11,954 bases of DNA from Gammaproteobacteria bacterium. Lineage in GTDB: Bacteria > Pseudomonadota > Gammaproteobacteria > Chromatiales > Chromatiaceae. Below, piece by piece: positions 7,458-11,954 of the stretch (its first letter is position 1; each line of letters opens with the position of its first letter). Position numbers and translations under genes: made by a program. A model generated the notes under the pieces. It did no database searches. It was not told the DNA's origin and saw only the letters and a program-made list of their open reading frames with translations. The stretch spans positions 1 through 11,954 of the forward strand of contig JAUXGQ010000012.1 of assembly GCA_030621975.1 (NCBI GenBank), read 5' to 3'.

Positions 7458-7694
7458 ATGTTAAACAAGGTCTCCGGTACGGCATTGCAAGCGATAAGAC
7501 TCGAGCTCAACCAGTTTCAGGAGACGGCCGGTAAGATTGCGAGCGCCTCTGAATTTACGAGTATAAAACCCGTCTCCGAAACCACCCGCTCGCTATTGGA
7601 TCTGACCCAACACCAGCAGCAAGTGGCGGTCAATGCCAAGGTACTCAAGGCGTCTGGCGAGATGCTGGGCACCCTGCTCGATATCAAGGTTTGA
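7458..7694 (+). CDS. Orphan small protein resembling flagellar rod/hook C-terminal segment
   Basis: A 78-residue soluble protein. Its second half, SETTRSLLDLTQHQQQVAVN followed by AKVLKASGEMLGTLLDIKV, closely follows the conserved C-terminal helix of FlgC/FlgE/FlgG-type axial proteins (pattern: V-x-x-L-x-x-L-(I/T)-Q-A-Q-x-x-(Y/V)-x-A-N-A-K-V-(I/L)-x-x-x-x-x-M-L-x-x-L-L-x-I). The first half is a polar helix rather than the rod N-terminal motif, so it cannot be a complete rod protein. An AGGTG ribosome site at 7449-7453 lies 4 nt before the ATG. No other flagellar gene is in the window. Small proteins like this are often labelled flagellar by similarity alone. It could be a remnant, a helical-packing partner of axial proteins, or an unrelated coiled coil of the same pattern. 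Confidence 0.75.
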   Translation: MLNKVSGTALQAIRLELNQFQETAGKIASASEFTSIKPVSETTRSLLDLTQHQQQVAVNAKVLKASGEMLGTLLDIKV

Positions 7695-7716
7695 GTGGCG
7701 CCAGCCTGGATTCCCA

Positions 7717-7927
7717 CCCTTAGGGCTCGCTGCAAAATTAATTCACTTTTTGGAACGCCGATCTATCCCGCCCAGCTGCGTTGTTCGTCGCTTAAATAGG
7801 CTAGCTATTCCATCCTTAGGTCCGTTAACGGCACATCCATGTGCCACTGCTCGCACTCCTCTCGCCTTGCTGGACGGGCATCTCGACGCCCCAAAATGTG
7901 AATTAATTTCTACGCGAGCCCTAAGGG
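7717..7927. mobile_element. Palindromic MITE/REP-like element, about 211 bp, with 30-bp terminal inverted repeats
   Basis: The left end 7717-7746 (CCCTTAGGGCTCGC, four variable bases, AAATTAATTCAC) is the reverse complement of 7898-7927, with differences confined to the four central bases. Similarity between the arms continues inward with mismatches for another 30 bp or so. Near the middle is a perfect hairpin, GGCACAT (7830-7836) / ATGTGCC (7839-7845). No transposase or credible reading frame is inside. It lies between the small flagellar-like gene and the cspA terminator. I recall similar ends in several gammaproteobacterial genomes but cannot verify copy number. Confidence 0.75.
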
Positions 7928-7933
7928 CTTGCG

Positions 7934-7968
7934 CGAAAAAGCCCGTCGGTTAACGGCGGGCTTTTTCG
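7934..7968 (-). terminator. Strong intrinsic terminator for cspA, probably bidirectional
   Basis: A perfect 12-bp stem pairs CGAAAAAGCCCG (7934-7945) with CGGGCTTTTTCG (7957-7968) around an 11-nt loop. T runs lie on the 3' side in both directions. It lies 26 bp beyond the cspA stop on the minus strand and also faces anything reading rightward from 7458. Confidence 0.85.
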
Positions 7969-7994
7969 ATAGAGTCAAACAGGGTTAGTAGATA

Positions 7995-8201
7995 TCAGGT
8001 AACCGCCTCCAGATTCGAGGCGTGCAGACCCTTGGGTCCCTCGCTGATGTCAAACTGAACTTTCTGCCCTTCTTTCAGCGTCTTGTAACCGTCCATGGTG
8101 ATGGCTGAAAAGTGTACAAATACATCCTGATCGCCCTCGTCAGGTGTTACGAAGCCATATCCTTTGGCGTTATTGAACCATTTCACAACTCCGGTGGCCA
8201 T
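7995..8201 (-). CDS. CspA-family cold-shock / RNA chaperone protein
   Basis: A 68-residue single cold-shock domain protein, the usual CspA size. RNP1 is KGYGFV (residues 13-18) and RNP2 is VFVHF (27-31). The aromatic nucleic-acid face is complete (W8, F9, Y15, F17, F28, H30, F31), and the end is GPKGLHASNLEAV. It binds single-stranded RNA and DNA in the cytoplasm and melts secondary structure. The start is the ATG at 8201 with GGAGGAG at 8211-8217 and 9 nt spacing; an in-frame ATG six codons earlier overlaps that ribosome site and is unlikely. It has a promoter at 8370-8397, a long 5' leader and a strong terminator, so it is a single-gene transcript. I leave the paralogue letter open because csp names cannot be assigned from sequence alone. 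Confidence 0.96.
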   Translation of the reverse strand: MATGVVKWFNNAKGYGFVTPDEGDQDVFVHFSAITMDGYKTLKEGQKVQFDISEGPKGLHASNLEAVT

Positions 8202-8369
8202 GACAGCATACTCCTCCAACGCATTTTATTAGAAAAATCAAGCTACTTTCTTTATTTCGTTAAGATTATCGTTATTTTCCAATGGACGCGGCTTGCCTTT
8301 CCAGCCCAATATTCAGGCCCTCTCGAAAAAACAGTCAGACACGCCAGGTTTTCCATACCTACGTTAAAA
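8202..8369 (-). promoter_or_regulatory. Long cspA 5' leader with cold-box-like start
   Basis: If transcription starts about 7 nt after the -10 box, the leader runs from about 8363 to 8202, close to 160 nt. E. coli cspA has a leader of similar length that refolds with temperature. Near its 5' end the minus strand reads TAACGTAGGTA (8356-8366), resembling the E. coli cold box TGACGTACAGA at 7 of 11 positions. The leader is AU-rich near the start codon. Thermosensing is inferred from the family. Confidence 0.5.
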
Positions 8370-8397
8370 ATTATAGTGTTTTTAAAGTATTGGTCAA
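8370..8397 (-). promoter_or_regulatory. Sigma-70 promoter of cspA
   Basis: On the minus strand TTGACC (8392-8397) and TATAAT (8370-8375) are separated by 16 bp. This is 11 of 12 consensus bases and lies about 170 bp before the cspA start. Confidence 0.75.
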
Positions 8398-8424
8398 ATC
8401 TTAACCGAACGCTCAGCTGGGGTA

Positions 8425-8454
8425 TTGACACGAACGATCGTATTCTTGTGGAAT
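8425..8454 (+). promoter_or_regulatory. Candidate promoter of clpS-clpA
   Basis: A perfect TTGACA -35 (8425-8430) is followed 18 bp later by TGGAAT (8449-8454), a 4-of-6 -10. It would give a clpS leader of about 130 nt. It is divergent from the cspA promoter, and the two -35 boxes are 27 bp apart. Confidence 0.45.
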
Positions 8455-8520
8455 CGGTGTTGTGATCTATCCTGAGTTACCAACAGGACTCCATACGGGA
8501 ATGGGTTGAACCAATGTCAG

Positions 8521-8572
8521 CCTTGGGACGTCTTAGCTCGGAGAAAGCGAGCTAGGGCATGAAGGGTTTTTT
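8521..8572 (+). promoter_or_regulatory. Hairpin plus T6 tract in the clpS leader (attenuator-like)
   Basis: CTTAGCTCG (8532-8540) pairs with CGAGCTAGG (8548-8556) as a 9-bp stem with one G-U pair and a 7-nt loop. An outer CCTT (8521-8524) can pair with AAGG (8562-8565), directly ahead of GTTTTTT ending at 8572. This ends 19 bp before the clpS ATG and could be an attenuator or an RNA-stability element. The outer stem is short, so termination is uncertain. Confidence 0.35.
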
Positions 8573-8590
8573 CGGCTAAAATCCAACATT

Positions 8591-8923
8591 ATGGCAGGCG
8601 AAAAAAGACGCAACGAAGAAAGACGCAACGAAGACGGTCTGGCGGTTAGCGAAAGCCGCCCAAAGTTGAAGCGGCCGCCCATGTTTAAGGTGCTGCTGGT
8701 AAACGACGACTACACGCCCATGGAGTTCGTGGTCCAAGTGCTGGAGTCTTTCTTCAAGATGGAGCGCGAGAAGGCCACCCAGATCATGCTCCATGTACAT
8801 ACCCGGGGCATTGGTGTTTGTGGCGTCTTCACGCGGGAAATCGCGGAAACCAAAGTGGCCCAGGTAAACGAATACGCTCGTAGTAATCAGCACCCGCTGC
8901 TGTGCACTATGGAAGAAGCATGA
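8591..8923 (+). CDS. clpS: ClpS, N-degron adaptor for ClpAP
   Basis: 110 residues (E. coli ClpS 106). The core begins at MFKVLLVNDDYTPMEFV. The substrate pocket residues N38, D39, D40, M44 and H70 (in LHVHTRG) correspond to those of E. coli ClpS, and the end GVFTREIAETKVAQVNEYAR then HPLLCTMEEA is highly conserved. ClpS binds proteins with N-terminal Leu, Phe, Tyr or Trp and delivers them to ClpA, while blocking SsrA-tagged substrates. Its flexible N-terminal extension (about 30 residues) is needed for delivery. Here the extension contains a duplicated five-residue unit (KRRNE, ERRNE) from a perfect 15-bp tandem repeat. No clear Shine-Dalgarno precedes the ATG. clpA follows after 24 bp, so the two are an operon. 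Confidence 0.97.
   Translation: MAGEKRRNEERRNEDGLAVSESRPKLKRPPMFKVLLVNDDYTPMEFVVQVLESFFKMEREKATQIMLHVHTRGIGVCGVFTREIAETKVAQVNEYARSNQHPLLCTMEEA
8604..8633 (+). repeat. Perfect 15-bp tandem duplication inside clpS
   Basis: The unit AAAGACGCAACGAAG occurs at 8604-8618 and again at 8619-8633 with no mismatch. It is in frame and adds five residues to the disordered N-terminal extension of ClpS. Confidence 0.95.
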
Positions 8924-8947
8924 GGCAATTAAAGGAACCGGAAACCG

Positions 8948-11221
8948 ATGTTGAGCAAAGACCTCGAATTCACCCTGAATAAGTCGTTCAAGGAGGCGCG
9001 CGATCGTCACCACGAGTTCATGACCGTGGAACATCTGCTGTTAGCGTTGCTGGAAAACCCCACGGCGATTGAAATACTCAAGGCCTGTGGTGCCGATATG
9101 GACAAGCTGAAAAAGGACGTCAGCGAGTTCATCGAAGAAACCACACCTCTTATTCCCCTGGACGACTCCCGGGAAACCCAGCCCACATTGGGGTTTCAGC
9201 GGGTTCTGCAGCGGGCTGTATTTCACGTACAGTCCTCGGGCAAGAAAGAGGTGACGGGCGCCAACGTGCTGGTCGCCATATTCAGCGAACAGGAATCCCA
9301 GGCGGTTTATTTCCTCAACATGCAGGACATCGCCCGTCTGGACGTCGTAAATTACATCGCACATGGTATTCCGAAGGTACACGGAGACTCCGACGGCGAT
9401 GCCGCCTCGGGTGCCACCGATGACGATCAAGGCGAGGCCGCGGCGAAAAGTCCCCTCGAGAACTTTGCCACCAATCTGCTGGAGCAGGCCAGACTCGGAA
9501 AGATCGATCCACTGATCGGACGCAAGGCAGAGTTGGAGCGAACGATTCAGATACTATGCCGGCGGCGCAAAAACAATCCCCTGCTGGTCGGCGAGGCGGG
9601 TGTCGGGAAGACCGCGATAGCCGAGGGACTGGCGAAGCAAATCGTCGATGGAAGCGTGCCGGATGTGATCAAGGACTGCACGATTTACGCCCTCGATCTC
9701 GGTGGGCTGATTGCGGGTACTAAATACCGCGGAGATTTCGAGAAGCGACTCAAGTCCGTGCTGGCGCAATTAAAGGGTGAATCCGGCGCCATTCTGTTCA
9801 TCGATGAGATTCACACGATCATCGGAGCCGGAGCCGCGTCGGGGGGTGTGATGGACGCCTCCAATCTGATCAAACCGGTGCTGGCCTCCGGCGATCTGCG
9901 CTGCATAGGCTCGACCACCTATCAAGAATTCAGAGGCATTTTTGAGAAGGACCGGGCGTTGGCAAGGCGCTTTCAAAAAATCGACGTCACCGAGCCGACG
10001 GTGGATGAGACCGAGGAGATCCTGAAGGGACTGAAATCCCGTTTCGAGGAACACCACCAGGTTGAGTACTCTCCCAAGTCCTTGCGCACAGCGGCGGAGT
10101 TGTCCGCCAAGTACATCAACGACAAACACTTGCCGGACAAGGCCATCGATGTCATCGACGAAGCGGGGGCCAACGTTCAGCTCCAGCCCGAAGCCGAGCG
10201 GCAAAAGGCCATCGGTGTCACGGACATAGAAGCAATCGTGGCCAAGATTGCCCGAATACCCCCCAAGCAGGTGTCGGCTTCCGATACAGAAGCACTGCAG
10301 TCGCTGAACCGCGATCTGCAGATGGTGGTGTTCGGGCAGGATGAGGCCATCGAGACCCTGGCGGGCTCGATCCGCATGAACCGCTCCGGACTCGGGACCG
10401 AGGAACGACCCATTGGCGCGTTTCTGTTCACCGGACCCACCGGTGTGGGCAAGACCGAGGTTACTCGGCAACTGGCTCGGATCATGGGGATGAAACTCAT
10501 TCGCTTCGATATGTCGGAGTACATGGAGCGGCACACGGTATCCCGTCTGATCGGCGCACCGCCGGGCTATGTGGGTTTCGACCAGGGAGGCCTGCTGACG
10601 GAAGAGATCAACAAGCATCCCCATTCGGTGTTGCTGCTCGATGAGATCGAGAAGGCGCACCCAGACGTTTTCAATCTGCTGCTGCAGGTGATGGATCACG
10701 GCACCCTTACCGACAACAACGGGCGCAAGGCGGATTTTCGGAACGTGGTGGTGGTCATGACCACCAACGCGGGGGCCGAAGAGATGAGCCGACCATCCAT
10801 CGGCTTTACCACCCAGGACCATTCCAGCGACGGCATGGTGGCGCTGAAAAAGGTCTTCACGCCCGAGTTCCGAAACCGCCTGGACGGCACCATCCAGTTC
10901 AAACCCTTGTCGGAAGACTCGATCCGCAAGGTCGTCGACAAGTTCATATTCGAATTGGAAGGTCAGCTGGAAGCCAAAAAAGTGGCTCTGATCATTGAGC
11001 CGGAGGCACGTGCCTGGCTGGCAAAGAAGGGCTATGATCCAGCGATGGGGGCACGCCCTATGGCGCGAGTGATCCGGGAAGACATCAAAAAGCCCCTTGC
11101 CGAAGAACTGCTGTTTGGAAAACTCAGCAGCGGGGGCCTGGTCAGGATCAGTGTAGCGGAGGATGAACTGGTGTTTGATCTGAAACCGGAGGAACTCGAG
11201 AAGGAGCCTGTCGAGTCCTAA
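8948..11221 (+). CDS. clpA: ClpA, AAA+ unfoldase of the ClpAP protease
   Basis: 757 residues (E. coli ClpA 758). Residues 1-143 form the double Clp-N domain that docks ClpS. The first AAA+ module has Walker A GEAGVGKT (215-222), Walker B ILFIDE (282-287) and pore loop KYRGDFE. The second has Walker A GPTGVGKT (496-503), pore GYVG (540-543), Walker B VLLLDE (561-566) and sensor stretch VVVVMTTNAGAEE. The ClpP-docking loop is IGF at 618-620 (IGL in E. coli; IGF is a normal variant). There is no ClpB-type middle domain, which sets it apart from ClpB. The hexamer unfolds substrates with ATP and feeds ClpP; clpP is not in this window. AAGGA at 8932-8936 lies 11 nt before the ATG. The gene converges on infA with 33 bp between the stops. 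Confidence 0.98.
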   Translation: MLSKDLEFTLNKSFKEARDRHHEFMTVEHLLLALLENPTAIEILKACGADMDKLKKDVSEFIEETTPLIPLDDSRETQPTLGFQRVLQRAVFHVQSSGKKEVTGANVLVAIFSEQESQAVYFLNMQDIARLDVVNYIAHGIPKVHGDSDGDAASGATDDDQGEAAAKSPLENFATNLLEQARLGKIDPLIGRKAELERTIQILCRRRKNNPLLVGEAGVGKTAIAEGLAKQIVDGSVPDVIKDCTIYALDLGGLIAGTKYRGDFEKRLKSVLAQLKGESGAILFIDEIHTIIGAGAASGGVMDASNLIKPVLASGDLRCIGSTTYQEFRGIFEKDRALARRFQKIDVTEPTVDETEEILKGLKSRFEEHHQVEYSPKSLRTAAELSAKYINDKHLPDKAIDVIDEAGANVQLQPEAERQKAIGVTDIEAIVAKIARIPPKQVSASDTEALQSLNRDLQMVVFGQDEAIETLAGSIRMNRSGLGTEERPIGAFLFTGPTGVGKTEVTRQLARIMGMKLIRFDMSEYMERHTVSRLIGAPPGYVGFDQGGLLTEEINKHPHSVLLLDEIEKAHPDVFNLLLQVMDHGTLTDNNGRKADFRNVVVVMTTNAGAEEMSRPSIGFTTQDHSSDGMVALKKVFTPEFRNRLDGTIQFKPLSEDSIRKVVDKFIFELEGQLEAKKVALIIEPEARAWLAKKGYDPAMGARPMARVIREDIKKPLAEELLFGKLSSGGLVRISVAEDELVFDLKPEELEKEPVES

Positions 11222-11252
11222 GGATCTCAGCGTCGACGCGGTACGCGAGACC
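11222..11252. terminator. Inverted repeat between the convergent clpA and infA stops
   Basis: GG-TCTC-GCGT (11222-11233, with bulged A at 11224 and 11229) pairs with ACGC-GAGA-CC (11243-11252) around a 9-nt loop. It fills the short convergent gap and ends 3 bp before the infA stop. There is no T tract, so it is at best a weak bidirectional structure. Confidence 0.35.
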
Positions 11253-11254
11253 TG

Positions 11255-11473
11255 CTACCTCTCCCGATAGGTGATGCGGCCTTTGGTCAGATCATAAGGC
11301 GTCAACTGTACGGTGACCTTGTCGCCGGTCAGGATGCGGATGTAGTGCTTGCGCATCTTGCCCGAGATGTGGGCGGTCACCACATGTCCGTTTTCCAGTT
11401 CGACGCGAAACATGGTGTTAGGAAGGGTTTCGACCACCGTACCCTCCATTTCAATGAAATCTTCTTTTGCCAT
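11255..11473 (-). CDS. infA: Translation initiation factor IF-1
   Basis: 72 residues, the standard IF-1 length, made of one S1-like OB fold. Hallmark stretches are MAKEDFIEMEGTVVETLPN, MFRVELENGHVV, AHISGKMRKHYIRILTGDKV and LTPYDLTKGRITYR. IF-1 binds the 30S A site and supports IF-2 and IF-3 during initiation. The ATG at 11473 gives the exact family N-terminus; longer extension of this frame upstream has no similarity and is not used. The Shine-Dalgarno is weak. In E. coli infA also lies beside clpA, so the neighbourhood is ancestral. Confidence 0.98.
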   Translation of the reverse strand: MAKEDFIEMEGTVVETLPNTMFRVELENGHVVTAHISGKMRKHYIRILTGDKVTVQLTPYDLTKGRITYRER

Positions 11474-11514
11474 TCGTACTATAAAAAACCAACAGGATCT
11501 GTCATCGGGGCGGG

Positions 11515-11520
11515 AGTATA
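11515..11520 (-). promoter_or_regulatory. Candidate -10 box for infA
   Basis: The minus strand reads TATACT here, preceded by TTTGTGC, 41 bp before the infA start. No good -35 box stands 16-18 bp upstream. It is supported only by matching the -10 consensus and by its position. Confidence 0.4.
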
Positions 11521-11744
11521 GCACAAAGCCGGGTAAAGGAGCCGACGTGTGGGGAAATATTCGCGTTCGCGTGCGCGACAGACGCGCCGACGGGCTTGAG
11601 CCACAGGCCGGACTGTGCGTCGGCGGCCGATCGTCCAACCTGCTTCGCCAGATCGACCCAGAAATCCGAACCCTGGTGAGAGATTCGGGTGAAAGGCCGT
11701 AATTCCGCTGTGCCATACTTGGTTCGAGTCTTGATGTTGGCACC
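11521..11744. other. Non-coding gap between bpt and infA; nothing further identified
   Basis: Together with flanking sites this is part of a 329-bp gap. Reading frames on both strands are Arg/Ser/Pro-rich and lack family resemblance or ribosome sites. No tRNA cloverleaf could be drawn, although E. coli has a serine tRNA gene between clpA and infA. The CGCG-rich stretch near 11560-11600 holds small overlapping palindromes only. Confidence 0.4.
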
Positions 11745-11770
11745 GTAGGGGCCCGCTTGCGGGCTCCTAC
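11745..11770. repeat. REP-like palindrome
   Basis: GTAGGGGCCCGC (11745-11756), TT, GCGGGCTCCTAC (11759-11770) form a 12-bp hairpin with one G-T pair and a 2-nt apex. The sequence type (GTAGGAGCCCGC-TT-GCGGGC) is that of the REP family common in Pseudomonas and other gammaproteobacteria. It starts 33 bp past the bpt stop on the minus strand and may protect or end that transcript. Confidence 0.75.
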
Positions 11771-11802
11771 AGGGAGTACGTATCGGGTGCGACAGGCTTG
11801 CG

Positions 11803-11954
11803 TCAGCCTGTGCTGAAAATCTCGAGCGGCGCCCCGACACCGAAGCGCTTCCACTCGGATCCGGTCCAGGCCTCCACCGGTCGGTACTCTTCTTTGTAGC
11901 GCATTTTTCTGCAGTTCTCTATCCAGTATCCCAGGTAAAGCCAGGGCAGGCCCA
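11803..11954 (-). CDS. bpt: Bpt/Ate arginyl- or leucyl-tRNA-protein transferase (3' part, cut by window edge)
   Basis: The last 49 residues are present, with the stop at 11803-11805. The motif LPWLYLGYWIENCRKMRYK then EEYRPVEAW is the conserved C-terminal signature of the ATE/Bpt family (typical form LPYxYLGYWIxxCxKMxYK). Bacterial Bpt moves Leu from Leu-tRNA to N-terminal Asp or Glu (and oxidised residues), creating a ClpS-readable N-degron. The enzyme's active region lies outside the window, so leucyl versus arginyl specificity cannot be read here; bacterial context favours leucyl. In related gammaproteobacteria aat (Leu/Phe transferase) often lies just upstream of bpt, that is, just beyond this edge. 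Confidence 0.92.
   Translation of the reverse strand, partial: GLPWLYLGYWIENCRKMRYKEEYRPVEAWTGSEWKRFGVGAPLEIFSTG

Noticed and set aside
7717..7927. A CRISPR array or insertion sequence in this repeat region
   Set aside because: There is one inverted pair rather than spaced direct repeats, and no transposase is present.
7633..7953. A plus-strand frame of 106 residues through the 7717-7927 palindrome
   Set aside because: It runs over an inverted-repeat element and into a terminator, and has no ribosome site or protein-family pattern.
11710..11743. GGTTCGAGTC resembling a tRNA T-arm inside a GTGCCA/TGGCAC stem
   Set aside because: No acceptor, D-arm or anticodon arm can be drawn around it and the loop is 22 nt; a chance match.
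11502..11840. A minus-strand frame of 112 residues in the bpt-infA gap
   Set aside because: It overlaps the bpt 3' end and the REP hairpin, has no ribosome site, and resembles no family I know.
11255..11854. A longer minus-strand reading frame that would extend IF-1 to 199 residues
   Set aside because: The extra 127 residues are Arg/Ser/Pro-rich without family resemblance, and the internal ATG gives the exact 72-residue IF-1.

Overview
The window reads as a GC-rich gammaproteobacterial chromosome segment. The evidence is the divergent ttcA / qmcA-nfeD pair, a clpS-clpA operon converging on infA and an arginyl/leucyl-tRNA-protein transferase (bpt), a CspA-type cold-shock gene, and protein sequences that align by eye with gammaproteobacterial families. 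A sulfur-oxidising or purple-sulfur-type lineage (Chromatiales-like) is a guess from style only; no gene here fixes the genus.

Layout. 1-108 (-): 5' end of ttcA. 229-1595 (+): qmcA and an NfeD-like partner with overlapping stop and start, a membrane-microdomain pair. 1873-2709 (+): an orphan single-pass membrane protein with a GspG-pseudopilin-like C-terminus. About 2854-2990: a MITE-like palindromic element. 3103-7250 (+): a very large envelope protein of unknown function, split into two reading frames at a run of seven G. 7458-7694 (+): an orphan 78-residue protein resembling the C-terminal segment of flagellar rod/hook proteins. 7717-7927: a second palindromic element of about 211 bp, followed by a strong terminator that serves cspA. 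7995-8201 (-): cspA with a leader of about 160 nt and a recognisable promoter. 8591-11221 (+): clpS-clpA. 11255-11473 (-): infA. 11803-11954 (-): 3' end of bpt, with a REP-like hairpin in the gap before infA.

How genes work together. ClpS and ClpA form the bacterial N-degron machinery: ClpS captures N-terminal Leu/Phe/Tyr/Trp substrates and passes them to ClpA-ClpP. Bpt, facing them across infA, makes such substrates by adding Leu to N-terminal Asp/Glu. QmcA and the NfeD protein are likely partners in the inner membrane.

The most unusual locus is 3103-7250. Read as one chain of about 1,390 residues, it appears to be an ancient tandem duplication. Each half has a signal-like hydrophobic segment, a cysteine pair, about 400-440 residues of probable beta-rich extracytoplasmic sequence and a terminal hydrophobic segment, in the same order. 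I recognise no described function for it. The two palindromic elements and the duplicated 15-mer in clpS are smaller structural curiosities.
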